This document shows, one piece after another, positions 42,401 to 54,172 of a stretch of DNA of 64,000 nucleotides. The notes beneath the pieces were generated by a model, which was not told where the DNA came from, searched no databases, and saw only the letters and a program-made list of their open reading frames with translations. The stretch is taken from positions 5,518,001 through 5,582,000 of the forward strand of contig OX291551.1 of assembly GCA_946406115.1 (NCBI GenBank), written 5' to 3'. The position numbers and the translations under genes were made by a program. Numbering within the stretch: position 1 is the first letter of the stretch; each line of letters begins with the position of its first letter. The DNA is from Apoda limacodes. Taxonomy: Eukaryota; Arthropoda; Insecta; Lepidoptera; Limacodidae.

Positions 42401-42799
42401 AAAATAATTATAATGTTAAAATTTGATTAATTTAAATATGTTTTTGCTCCATGTTAAAAACGGTATTTTACTGAATCTAACTAACTAGCGCGTTTTTACT
42501 AAGAAAGAATTTGGTCATCAGCGCGAGTTTAATAAGAGATCGCCTTATAGGTACATAACATTCTACCTATTCTATGGTGTATTTTCTATCTCTCCAGCTA
42601 TTGGATTAAAAATGTATCCTCTGTGACTGAGTTGAGGAAGCTCTGTTCTTCTCTATAACCACTGCGAAAGACTGATAGTAACATAGGCTATATTACGAAA
42701 GAAAAAACTGATCTACTAGACAGGATCTACTTAGAACTATGAAGGCGCTGTTCTTTGTACCATTTCATGGTGCGGTGAGTTTATGCTGGAAATCTCCAT

Positions 42800-42965
42800 A
42801 ATTCAGGGGGCGGTCCGGCGGGAGTTGCTTTCTTTGAATGTTTACAAGTCGGGTAGGCTAGATGGTATACCAGCAGTGGTACGTTTTGAGCTAACGCACT
42901 TCTTCGCGCTTTCCTCCTACAATAGGCAATTTTCGTCTCCGTGGAAGACATGCGCATGAGGAGTA
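42800..42965 (+). mobile_element. jockey-like LINE fragment (family A, copy 8)
   Basis: The phrases ggtccggcgggagttgcttt, gatggtataccagcagtggt and ttcctcctacaataggcaat correspond, in the plus orientation, to the reverse complement of about 20455-20620 in the longest copy. Confidence 0.65.
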
Positions 42966-43439
42966 TGTCGGAAGTACGTTGGTACTAGTCATTGAGCACA
43001 TTTTTGACAGTCTGTTTACCCACATGTTTTTATATTCCTATCATTTCACCTTACAATCAACTTATAAGAATTTTTAAAAAAGTATATTATTAATTACACA
43101 AAAACTAACTAAACTAATTTTAACTTTATTTGTTTGTGAGAGTGTGTATCCAGATACTGGGTGTAAATCGTGGCACGCAAGTTAAACCATGCGCAGTGAC
43201 ACATTTTCGGTTCGTTAGTCTATTGTCCGTAGTAGTCCGTACTGTACCAGCGCAGACAGCCGCTATTTAGGTTCAACTTACGTGTCGCAAACTATAGCTG
43301 TTCTAGGGAATCAAAACGTGAATACATATCCCTATATCTTACAACCTGTGCAATATGATAACGATATCAGTATTTGTCAGGACATGGTACTCGTATGTGA
43401 TACATGAATTCAAGATTCCTTACCAGTATAGTTTTTGAA

Positions 43440-43530
43440 AATGGAAGTACCGAGACAAATGGCGCGCCATAGAGGAGGCTTATGTCCAGCAGTGGACCAA
43501 TATAAGCTGATATGATGATGATGATATGAT
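43440..43530 (+). mobile_element. RTE-type LINE 3' tail
   Basis: gcgcgccatagaggaggctt followed by atgtccagcagtggacc, then an ATGATG-rich end (gatatgatgatgatgatatg). This is the tail of an RTE-type element that is very common in Lepidoptera. Only the last ~90 bp are present. Confidence 0.7.
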
Positions 43531-43849
43531 AGTTTTTGAGACAACACTTGGACCATTTCTAAGTTTTTACAATAATAAAAAATAAAATAAAAAATATTAT
43601 ATACATACACAATAAATAAGCGTGGAGTAAGGAGCCTTAAATGAAATCATAAAGTGTAGTTTTTTATGGTGAGATGAAAAACATACAATTAAATAAAGTA
43701 TTGTCAATATAAATAAATGTTTTCATAGCAAAGATGTAGTTAAAAGATTATCCTCGAGCCAGGACTTTACAAGTTTGATGTACTAGGACTTCATAAGTTC
43801 CTAGATGTTGTTTGTTAATAAAGTATTGTAGTATTAAGTATGTTTTGCT

Positions 43850-43990
43850 TGTCATTTATGTGTGCCATGTTCCGTGTTTGAGCAATTTCATTTGAAATAC
43901 GAGGTCATTGTTGGTACCGGTTCTGAAGGGTAGGAGTTAGGAGAAGGGGTGGTACCCGAGTCAGATGGGGTGTACCAATATCATTACTTT
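43850..43990 (+). repeat. ACGAGGTCATTGT-core repeat, copy c
   Basis: The core tgaaatacgaggtcattgt is at 43893-43911, followed by a G/A-rich tract (rc of the C/T-rich tract in copies a and b). Confidence 0.6.
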
Positions 43991-44290
43991 AATAGGTCGC
44001 CGTCTGTCCCGAGCTCTTGCTGGATAATCCTATTTCATTCATGTTTCTAAATATTAAATTATTTTATTTGAAAATAAGATTTAACACAAAAATGGGGTAA
44101 TTTGTACACGCATAAATCGAGGATTTCGTAGACATTCTAAACCTAAATTAATAAAAAGAATCCTGTAAGATCTTGTACTTTCGAAAAATGGATTTGAAAT
44201 CATGATATGGTCGAAATCAGTTTGCAAGCTATATTAGCAGTATGAAATTTAGCACATAGGCAGAAAAATAGAAAAGTCCTACATTAGCAT

Positions 44291-44518
44291 ATGGTATACA
44301 TTTTTATCTTAGACATTGAATCAAAACTAAGGAGTTCCGCTAGAGAACTAAAGTCGCTGTCATGGCTCACAGTCGCAAAACTGAAGTGCCGATGGCCGAT
44401 GGGGAAAGATGATCGAGTGGCGATCACTCGTATTGTCAGCGCATCGTGGAAACGACGAGGAACGGATGACCTTGGGAAAGTTGCAGAGCTTGCAGAGTTA
44501 AAGGTCCTGCAGGAATAA
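44291..44518 (+). other. open frame of 75 codons, function unknown
   Basis: The region from about 44310 (ELKSLSWLTVAKLKCRWPMG ... RIVSASWKRRGTDDLGK) is GC-rich and coding-like in an AT-rich setting. I do not recognise the protein. A LINE C-terminal remnant or an exon of an unknown gene are both possible. Confidence 0.2.
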
Positions 44519-44734
44519 CTTCAACTAAGTCCAACGTAGACAAAAGCAAGGAATGTAGCTTATATGTAGCCTTTAACACTATAAAAAAAAGTTATCGCAG
44601 AACCAACAAAAATATTCAAATAACTTTATTAAATTTTCGTAATTTAAAGGGGCTATGTCAGACGTCACATATACCTAGAATCTTTTAACATTTTATTACC
44701 ACATCAAATAGGGTATCGTTTAACAGATAGTTTT

Positions 44735-44990
44735 TAGTACATTGTGTATTAAGGGTTGTAAGGAGAAAATTACTAACGAGAGGCTATTTATAAGTGTAAG
44801 GCCGACGGCCGAAGGTATTAATGACTCGAATCTGTAATTTTCTCCTTACCATACAATGTTTTTCATCACATTTGCGAGTTAATAAATAAAAATTTATGAT
44901 GAATAAATAAATAAACTCAACAAAACACAATCGAAATGACAGGCATAGTAATAATATATCCAGAGAATTTATAAATAAAAGAGGTTTGAC
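44735..44990 (+). repeat. palindrome-bearing dispersed repeat, copy 1
   Basis: Perfect 16-bp arms gtaaggagaaaattac (44758-44773) and gtaattttctccttac (44834-44849) enclose a 60-nt loop with ggccgacggcc. The part after the palindrome (tttttcatcacatttgcgag, ..., aaactcaacaaaacacaat) is shared with 63665-63930, where the arms have decayed. Confidence 0.75.
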
Positions 44991-45189
44991 TGAAGTTATA
45001 ACATACTACACAACAAACAAACACACAAAATATATTTGGAACCACAGGACAGATTTTATAAATATTTGTTGAATAGGCGCGTCATTACCACCCACCCAAC
45101 GCGCATTTTGCTTAGATAAAAGTAAATTTTACAATAGTTCTCCCACAGGACATTATAAGTCTGGGGTGTTATAATGTTCTGTGAGTTCT

Positions 45190-45850
45190 CCCATATGAGG
45201 TCCTTACATGTTTATGATCAGTTTTTGTTTTTTCCTATATTTGTGATGTAACAACATCTTGTTTCTTGACAAATTTCATAATTTTGGGTCAACTTGAAGT
45301 AGGGTTTGGGTTTTGATTTATTTGGTTCACAATATGCGACAAAAATTACCATATTTTGGATATATTTTTTAATTTCATTGAGCTTCTAGCTTGAGTTTTT
45401 TAAACTTAAGTGCCCGTAAGAATTCAGTTTTTGATATTAATTTCATATTAATTTCAACATGATACCTCCACGCATTCTTGAGTAAAAGGGTCTTGATAGA
45501 CAGACAAACTTTTTTTTATTTTGTTGTAATTAAGAAAAATCAGATTTTTGCCAATGTTTGTTATGTAGTAAGTCTGTGATGTAAGGTCTTCTTGCCAAAT
45601 CTCATGATTCTATGATAACGAAAACTACCCCATAGATTTATTTGAAAATGCCAAAAAATACTTTAAAAATGGCCGTATTTCGGACGTATTTTTTATTGCG
45701 TTGACTTAGAAGCTTGATTTTTACACAGAATCAAGGTTCCGTAAACCTTAGTATTGATACTTAACTTCAACTTAATACCTTCTCGCGTTACTGAGAAAAA
45801 AGGTCCTGACAGACAAATAGAGACGTCAACAAATTGATCCTATGAGGGTT
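45190..45850 (+). repeat. dispersed repeat related to TMTC2 intron 2 repeat
   Basis: Contains atttcataattttgggtcaa, cctccacgcattcttgagta, gtcttgatagacagaca, and a second set (ccaaatctcatgattctatg, aaggtcctgacagacaa), ending in gatcctatgagggttcc. It looks like two partial units of one family. No gene is seen. Confidence 0.5.
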
Positions 45851-46549
45851 CCTTTTCTCCTTTTGAAGGTAAGGAACCTCAAAAATACATATTCATATAT
45901 TATAGACTGTAAAAAATAACGTAGTAGTAGTACATTACTGTCGAGGTCGTGAAAGTTAGCCGAGTACGGCCTAACCGCAGGTAGGGCCGCCATTAATGGG
46001 AATCCATCAATGGGCTTTACTTGTGTCAGGTTCATGAGATACAGCCTGGTGCCAAACGTCTAAAAATCCACCTTTACTACTCAACTTTTAAATTTTTTTT
46101 TTTTTTTTTTATTTTATATTTGTAACGATGATTATTTTATTAATGATATAGTCTTAATAGTTTATTTTTAAAACAACGTGATCTATACATATAAAACACA
46201 AACAGACGGACGGACATAAAAAACTAAAAGTTGTTTGACTAAAAAGCATCAAGTACCTATCTACTGCAGTCGGGCAAAAAAGTGATAACAGAATTTGATG
46301 CATACAAAAAGAAATTACACGACTTAAAGACCGAACAGTTATTAAATTTTACATAAATACAAACTGCTGACGGCAAAAAAAACAAAAAACGGTTATTGCT
46401 TAAAAATTAAAAGCTTTCATATTTTAATATTCATAAAAGTTCCTTGCAGCAACAATATGCGCATACATTCGTAGTTCTAAGCTCATGTAAAGGTACACAA
46501 AGCGCTTACAAAGTAAATTAATCTAGACACAATATAACAGAGCTTTCTG

Positions 46550-46650
46550 TATTCGCAATTCCGTCTGAAATACGAGGCCATTGTAGCGGCGGTGACGCGA
46601 GCGGGGATATTACGGGAGAGTGGAACTAACAGACCTCGTGGTTTCACCGG
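46550..46650 (+). repeat. ACGAGGTCATTGT-core repeat, copy d
   Basis: The core variant tgaaatacgaggccattgt (46566-46584) is followed by agcggcggtgacgcgagcgg. It is closest to copy e at 49535, which shares the GTGACGCGAGC extension. Confidence 0.6.
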
Positions 46651-46919
46651 GTAAGAACAAACGGTATTGAATTTCAGATAGCTCTTTTTTTTTCATCCCA
46701 TTATGGTATGAATGAATTACATATTTTTACAAAATTTACACCATTAAATAGGTATTTAAAATCATTAGGAAAATAGGTTAAGTATTACAAGCTAGTTAGT
46801 TAACGTTATTAAAACTGAGCGTTAACGAGGTCTCATTACAAAACATGTTTTTATTGTCTGTAAATTATATTCAAGCTCCACAAGCGAAACCTACTAAATA
46901 ATAAATAATAATATAATTT

Positions 46920-47130
46920 TTTTTTTGTATAGTACACACAGCGCCGTCTGGTGTTATGGATACCAGACAAATGATACAAATACATTTAATACTTTTTTTG
47001 TGAAAAAATACATACCATACATAAATAAACCCAGTCTCAGGACAAACACAAATGTTCTTCACATAAATGTTTGTCCAGTGCGGGATTCGAAGGGTGTGGC
47101 CCTTTGCACAGCAGTCGGCCACAGGACCAA
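46920..47130 (-). repeat. lepidopteran (ATTT)n-family repeat, reverse copy
   Basis: It has cagcgccgtctggtgttatg, aaacccagtctcaggacaaa, cacaaatgttcttcacata, a gtgcgggattcgaagggtgt B-box-like part and acagcagtcggccacaggac. Its open frames are non-coding shadows of the repeat. Confidence 0.65.
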
Positions 47131-47259
47131 CTAAATGCAAGTCAATAGTATTTACGACATGAAGGTTAAGGTTCAATTTATAATCTTTTTATCTAAATAC
47201 ATTTCATCTAAATCCGGTCAATATTAACTGTCAAAGATACTGTGCCTAATATTGTTTTT

Positions 47260-47350
47260 TTTACTACTAAGATGGCGAACTAGCATATGTCCCACCTGAT
47301 GCTAAGCAGTTACCGTCACCTATGGACCCTTAGCTAGGGATATTGCTTGT
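47260..47350 (-). mobile_element. jockey-like LINE 3' end fragment (family A, copy 9)
   Basis: ctaagatggcgaactagcat and atgctaagcagttaccgtca are decayed versions of the family 3' end; similarity is lost after 90 bp. Confidence 0.55.
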
Positions 47351-48198
47351 GTATTTTCAGGAATTTATAGTCCATTACTGCTGCGGCCCGCAAACGCTGC
47401 ATAACCGGGCGATCGTGACTATGCTGACTATGGTGAGGCTAGCCGAGGCACGCACCACAGAGTCCGGTTATGCTGAGTTGTGGCCAAGGCTTTTATAGTG
47501 CTTTTCTCAAACATTCGTGTAAAAAAAGTAATTATATTGACAGCTGTATAATAAAAATAGTTTAGGTAATTTTGTCACCAATTCGCCGCGTTCAAATGTC
47601 GATTTCTTTTTTTCTTTTTTAAATTAATTCAAAGGTGCAATCTTTTTTGCTATCCGAAATTTAAATAAAACTTGAGGAGTTATCTCTTTAGTTATCAATC
47701 TATTAGTTACCGCACGGTATGATGATAAAAATGGAGGCATCATTTCAAACATTTCTCAGTGAAACCTACTCAAAGTAGGGAGGAAACGTGTACGTAGTAG
47801 TATAATATAAAACTTAAATTTATCAGATATGTACTTTGTAATATCGGAAGGTATTTATACATTGTATATCTAAATAAATAACTAAATATTGTACCTTGTA
47901 CTTGTACTAAGTATTGTATATTTTAGTGACAAATTAAATGTTTGCAAAAAGAGGCTAAACTATTAAAGTAAGCAAAATAAAAGATATAAATGGATTCCGA
48001 TGATATATTTTGTTTGCTGTTAAGGCAAAACATACAAAAGAGACATAGTATTACGGTAACGTTAAATAATATAATTTTATTACCCGACCCGGAGACAAAA
48101 TGTATATCGTAAATTCAGAGGACGCAATAACAGAGGCCGCATCACAAAGGTAGCGTGGAAAATATCCTGCTTCACAAAAAGCTTCACATTCGAGTAGA
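47351..48198. other. intergenic, no gene seen
   Basis: AT-rich sequence with a GC-richer patch near 47385-47500 that I cannot assign. No coding frame was recognised. Confidence 0.4.
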
Positions 48199-48291
48199 TT
48201 TAGAGTCTGCAATAAGTCCTGTGGTATAATTTAGAGTCTGCAATAAGTCCTGTGGTATAATTTAGAGTCTGCAATAAGTCCTGTGGTATAA
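48199..48291. repeat. 31-bp tandem repeat, exactly three units
   Basis: The unit starts tttagagtctgcaataagtc and ends ctgtggtataa. The three units are identical base for base, so the expansion is recent. Confidence 0.97.
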
Positions 48292-48879
48292 TTTCCTTTC
48301 CTAAAGGTTTATAATAGTACCTAAGTATTACAAAATATTTTTATTGATGTATCTGTCTGGCAGTACCAGTAACTTAAATTTAAAAAAAAATTAATGACTG
48401 AATTTAAAAAAAAAGTCTTAACTTATATCTAATATCAGCTCATTGGTTAAAGTAGAAACCAATTTTTTTTTCTATTTAATGTTCGCAAGTGACAACTTAG
48501 CTATAGTGTTGATAAACTTGTATTAATTTATACTTTAATTTGTTTGTGAATTCACAATTCTATTTAAAAATACGAAAGTATTTCAATCAATAACACGAAC
48601 AAATAAAATACGCCAGAGCGATAGAAACTGATTGCAGTTCTTTTATGTACAGATAAGCTCATTTAGGAGAGAGAGCCCTAGCTTTTGTTTGTCCCTAGGA
48701 CTCTGCTTAGAGAAAAGAAGCTTATGTGAAAGCCCACCACACTGGCGCAGTGCGCTTTATCAGACATTGTATGTCTGGTACTCCAGCAAGAAATATTTTT
48801 AAAGAGCAAAAACTTTGAACATTTACATCCTAATGCATTTATTCTATAGTTAAATTTGTAAAATTAAACAGAAACCTAT

Positions 48880-49150
48880 TTCCAGACAAAACATTGTCCT
48901 ATTATTATATGGTAAAACGCAAGCAACAGCTTAACTTACCTCCATCTAAGTTACAAAAAATGTCTTAGTCGGTATATAGTGTAGGTCCAAAAATCTACAA
49001 TGGACTCCCCAACGAAATTACAGTTATTGAGAATGACAACATTTTTGAAAATCAACTTTAATTATTTTTAAATAAACACGCTTTTTATGACATTAATGAA
49101 TATGTGACATCAAACATATTTTGTAATTACTTCTAATAAATTAATGTATT
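48880..49150 (+). mobile_element. CR1-like LINE C-terminal fragment
   Basis: The plus strand encodes decayed SVYSVGPKIYNGLPNEIT ... LFLNKHAFYDINEYV, the usual last part of CR1-like ORF2 (compare FYNKVPNKIQ ... KKAYYNISDYV in the intron-3 LINE). Stops are present. Confidence 0.6.
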
Positions 49151-49499
49151 TCAACTTGTGATAAAATAAATAACCATCACTAATTAAATAGTAACAATTT
49201 AGCATATACATTAAGTATACAACTTGACATGTAAATTGGAATTTAGGAATAAAAAGTATAATTATGTAGGTCTAGTATATAGCCACTCGATTGTAAGAAT
49301 ATTAACTTAACAAGAGTCAAAACCGACGGTTTAACATTATCTCTGGAGGAGCTTAGGAAAAACTACCACTAGGTGGTAGCCCTGACTGACCAGGCCCTTC
49401 GTTCCTCAAATCTGTCTATCGTTTCCAATGGACAAATGTTACTGGATGACAAGCTACTCTATAGAATAAGGAGTATTTACATTAAAATTAGTCAATGCA

Positions 49500-49640
49500 C
49501 GATGTAACTTACTCCCTGTGCTCGCAATTTCCCCTAAAATACGAGGTAATTGTAGCGGAAGTGACGCGAGCAGATACATTACAAGAAAGCGGAACTAATG
49601 GCAGTTCCTGTGGTTCAGACACGTTAGGCTCTGGCGCAAA
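49500..49640 (+). repeat. ACGAGGTCATTGT-core repeat, copy e
   Basis: The core variant taaaatacgaggtaattgt (49535-49553) is followed by agcggaagtgacgcgagcag. Confidence 0.55.
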
Positions 49641-50454
49641 GTGAATTATAAAATTATATGTACGCGATTTATATTTTTAACAATGAAAACAAAGGAGTGT
49701 TGTAAGTGTGACGTGTTTATCTGTGGCATCGTAGCGCCCAAACGAACGAACCGATTTTGTTGAAGAGGTAACATGTTTAGGCTCATTGGTATGATCTCAA
49801 TGAATGAGTTAAAGATGATCTTATAAGGTTTTGATGATGGAACAGGAAAGAAAAATCAGGATATAGTGGTAAGCCATACTAAGGAACTTACTTTCACTCG
49901 TTCAGTCAAAATGACTATTTTTCGTGTCGTGTTTTTTTAGTACTTACTAGATAATTTTACTTATATATTGACAAGGTTGTTGACAAGATAAAAGGAAACT
50001 TAGAAAATTAGAAAGGTGATAGTTTTTTCTGGCTCACATTTGTCGTGGTACAAAGATTGAATTTCTTTACATAAATGGATAAAAGTGAGAGCAACGCCAT
50101 ATGAGGAGAGGTGCCATACCCTCGCTAGTTTACCCTGTGGCAAAAATATGTCTTTAATTTCACTGTGGTTCACTTCTTATAGACATTGCGTGGATTGGCG
50201 CGTAATTTTTCTGGTCAAAATTCTGTATTAATGCTGCTAAAGTTAATGTTTTAAGTAAAACAAGGACAGATTAAAGCGATGGCGTACAGTAGCAAAAGCG
50301 TGCCATTTCGATCAGTGTACCAAGACATATTACACTATTGAAGCATACTAAGACACACAGTTCCACGTACGTTAGGCGGTTTTTTTAGAATTAGTCATAT
50401 TCTTATTTAATTATTTATTATATATTTTATCCTATCTTTTGTAAAATATGTGAC

Positions 50455-50705
50455 AGGCAGGGAATTCTCAATTCATTCTTACACTTTATAACCAAAATGG
50501 TCGCGTACAGTGCAGTTTCAGAGAAACTTCCTCCCGCAAACGCTTGGGTTGTGGAATGAGCTCCCTGCCAAGGTTTTCTCTAAGGACTACAGTATGGGGT
50601 TCTTTAAGGAAGAAGTTATTATATTTTTGAAAGGTTAGCAACGCGCGAGTGATGATACCCCTGCTATTGCAAACGTACACAGGCTACGGTGACCTTGGTG
50701 GTATA
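50455..50705 (+). mobile_element. jockey-like LINE 3' end (family A, copy 10)
   Basis: The plus strand shows agtgcagtttcagagaaact, cgcttgggttgtggaatgag, ctccctgccaaggttttctc and ends with the family 3' part and an A run (50704 on). It has the opposite orientation to most copies and is 5'-truncated at about 50455. Confidence 0.75.
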
Positions 50706-50709
50706 AAAA

Positions 50710-52645
50710 AAAAATGACAAACCAAAAGCGCTTTTGTCTGTCCTTTACGGGGCGGGATAATAAGAACTTTCTATAAAATTTCAACTAGGTTTGTTGATAA
50801 CAGAATAAAACCAGAAAGTCAAGTTTCGTTTGCATCATACCCACGAAGTTAGTGCGTGATTAGAAGTTCCAACTACTGCCGCACTGCAGCGTTGTGTCTG
50901 TGTAACATCGGGGTAGGTGGTCTGTGGTAACATCAAACCATTGATATAAAAAAGAAAGATATGAGCAAATGAATGTTCACAAATTCTCTTTTAATATAAA
51001 CGGAAACACTGCATGTTGAACCGACCCTTACGAAGTAATGTCGTAAGTGACCTTTGAGCGTAGGTACCAATAATTACCTGAAGCAAAGTATTTTTCAAAG
51101 TAAAAGTTAAACTAATGCGACGGCTTGCCAAGCTTCAGCATATATTTTTACTGCAAAAAACAATTTAGTTTTAATAATATAAAAATTTTATTTAATACAA
51201 TCTGACAAAATAGATAAATATAATGAAAGCTTCTAATCTCGCTTTGTTGATATGAAATCCATGCTTCCTTATTACTATAATGTGAATTCAAATACTTGTG
51301 TTAATTTATGCAGAATTGAAGAGACGGAGAAGGACATAAACTACTTTTTATCTCTTCGAAATTTCCTGTAGAAATAAAGCATAACTGATTTCAACATGTA
51401 TGAACTATAGCCTCTCATAGCAAACTTCCTTACTATAATTAAGGAGTTGCCGACGATAATCAAAATTAAGCCGCGGGCAAAAGCTAGATTTAGATTTAAA
51501 TAACGTAAGGACGTACAGACCAACACCGAACCCTCACCACAAGGGTTCCATTTTATTTATTAACTACATAACCCTAAAAACATATACGGAAACGGATATT
51601 ATTGTTCTTGTTCAGCATGGCAAGGAAAATAAGTCATGCTCATGAAGAAAATGAGGTTGTAATACTGTTAACATCAGTCACCTGCCATGTGGGAGTAATA
51701 TTTAATTTTGTTTCGTAAATAAATATCACTCTTATAAGATCTTTTGATATTAAAGAATTTTATTATTTTAAACCGTACTTACAAAACTACCATGAAAAAT
51801 AAACTAAGGATGACAATATTATCACACTTACGAAAGCATTTTCTTGTACGAGTAATATTTGACTTAGTTTTTGTTTGACCTTTAGTTATGTATATGTTAA
51901 CAGATCTCTTATTTTATCGTTAAAATCAATTTAATTTAAGTAATGGTATATTTTATATAAATGCTTAGCTTATAAATAAAAAAATAGTCTTCAGTAACAT
52001 TACATTAACATAACAGTCATACAAAGTCCGCATGAAAAACACCTTGATTCCACTTACCTTTAACATACAAATATATAGAATTAAAACTTGAAAAGCATTT
52101 TTCATTTGGGTTCTAGTTGCGCATTTTGGGAATGGCCTAAACGAATTTCAATAGTCAACTATTCACATTTTGACCTTAAAGCCTATAAAATTGAGTAATT
52201 GATAAATATATTCAACAAGTATAGGTATAATTATAATTTATAAGTAAAGAATATATTTTGAAAACTAACCAAGATTAAAAATATCAAAGTTTGTAGTGAT
52301 TTTTGGATGTTATTATGTTTCAATAAAATATTTAGCACTCAATTTGCGTCGAATTTAATATTCAGTTGTTTCGGGAAGTTACGAAGTCATACCAAGTCAG
52401 TTTCCTATTTTTTTTTAATCTGAAAAGAGACAATATTATAAGTTATCATTTTTTTGTTTTTTCGAAACAAAATGATTTAACATCACTGATTAAAATTAAA
52501 TACTAGAGATACATTTGAAATAAGTAATAATACAATAGATTAAAGCTTTGTTATTGAATTAATTTTAGACAACAGCTTATATTGTCTTGAAATAAAGATG
52601 AATGCAATAAAGACTTATGTCAGTGTCTATATAGACTATAATATT
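50710..52645. other. AT-rich intergenic stretch with one Helitron-like end
   Basis: No coding frame was recognised. A CTAG-type end (aagccgcgggcaaaagctag) sits at 51468-51487, followed by a short repeat tail. Confidence 0.45.
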
Positions 52646-52742
52646 CGATTCAATATATTACATCGATCCAGTAAACAGAGGTGAGCCGAATATTTATAGA
52701 TTTACGAGTCAGTCAACATTGCGCTCGCCTTGCAGAGTTGAA
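52646..52742 (+). repeat. ~97-bp direct repeat, copy 1
   Basis: ttcaatatattacatcgatc, cagtaaacagaggtgagccg, then aatatttatagatttacgag and tcagtcaacattg. The second copy is at 53616-53712, 970 bp downstream in the same orientation. Confidence 0.75.
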
Positions 52743-53419
52743 GCACAAACACGGAAGATGTTCTGAGAAAAATGAAAGGCTTGATTCAACTTTTGTGCCC
52801 GGACTGTAAAATATTTTTACAAGAATCTATAAAACCTTTGGTGAATTATATATACTCTTTACTAATATAATAAAACAAAAGAGTTTGTTTTTCGTTTTTG
52901 TTGATTTTTTTTTGTAAATGCGCTAACACTTGGACTTCCAAAGCAATAAAAGAGCAGAACAACGCCTGCAAGGTCAGCTTTTCTACCATCATAATTAATA
53001 GAATATTAGACATATACATAGAGATACCATAGACATAGAGAACTGGCCAGTGAATTTCGTAGCATCCTTACATAAAAAAAAAAATCGCAAAAGCGTCATA
53101 GGGACGAAGCGAAACTGAGGCGTCTTGTCACCTTCTATCTTGTTTATATATTATTCAACATAAACAAACAAAATGGCGGGCATTGATAGAAAAAGAAAAG
53201 AGACTACAGGTTTGCTTTGTCTCTTTTTGAATTAATCTGGTAAATTTTGTGAGGATATTGCAAAGTCCATGGGACAGATCACGAAGTCGAAGTCTGTGGT
53301 ACCTACCTATAAAGCAATAACAATTATTTATTTTTTTACTTTTATTGACCAGTTTGTCTTTAATACCACCGAAGTTTTTTTGAAGTAAAGGAGAAAAGTA
53401 CTTTGAATATTCGCACCAC

Positions 53420-53530
53420 TAGGAAACCTGCATACGTAAACATAAGACAAATGTAAAGCCCACAATCTTCACAGGGCCCAAGGTGAGGGTAGGCAATGGC
53501 CCAATAGTGGGGACGTTTGAGGCTGGTGAG
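53420..53530 (+). mobile_element. SINE 3' part
   Basis: ctaggaaacctgcatacgta, aagcccacaatcttcacagg, ggtaggcaatggcccaatag and ggggacgtttgaggctgg match the second half of the SINE at 15720-16015. Confidence 0.65.
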
Positions 53531-53615
53531 GAGATAAAAATGTAGAAAGCTCAAAGAACGATCGATAAAACAAAGTGAATTAGACCCTAAAGCAATTGTG
53601 TTGATTCAGTCAGCT

Positions 53616-53712
53616 CGGTTCAACATATTACATCCGCTCAGTAAACAAAGGTAAGCCGAATGTTTACCGAGAGCGAAGTCAGTTCAGTGTCAACACGGCG
53701 TGTGCTTTGTAG
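53616..53712 (+). repeat. ~97-bp direct repeat, copy 2
   Basis: gttcaacatattacatccgc, tcagtaaacaaaggtaagcc, gaatgtttaccgagagcgaa and gtcagttcagtgtcaacacg. Both copies carry TCAGT, the arthropod initiator consensus, at equivalent places. Confidence 0.75.
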
Positions 53713-53934
53713 ACGACGATCCACTCACGGTTCAAATATTATATCATACAAATATAATAGAATTGAAAAGGAAATATTGGAGTTTAGAAAGTAGCAAAAA
53801 AGGAAATATTGCAAAACAGATGTGCTGCAAGTGCTTTAGGCACGCTACACACTACCATCTAGCAGCGATTTAGGACAAGTAAATTTTTTGTAGGTAAGTA
53901 TTTGTTTATCCTATCTTACTGGTCCTATACTAAT

Positions 53935-54172
53935 CCCTAGATATCACAAATTTGTAAGTTTGTTAGTATGTTTGTTGCTCGCCACAACGGAGTATCTAAT
54001 TGAGCTGGAATTTGGCACAGGGATTTGAATTTTCCGGAATAAATTTCCACAGGAATAACTTAAACAGAAATCCGCTTAACTTGCTATCTTCTTAAATATA
54101 ATCATGAAGTTGCCGTAGTCCCGCGCCGATAACCTTTAGGGCGGGCGGAGTCACTGGCAAAATCTAGTATTT
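53935..54172 (+). mobile_element. Helitron-like repeat (CTAGT end)
   Basis: Starts near acaaatttgtaagtttgtta, has gaatttggcacagggatttg and tccacaggaataacttaaac, and ends in a GC-rich stretch (gggcgggcggagtcac) plus CTAGT at 54168-54172. Confidence 0.5.

Noticed and set aside
46871..47176. 101-codon minus-strand protein
   Set aside because: It coincides with a dispersed (ATTT)n-family repeat, with a B-box-like segment; no protein family is matched.
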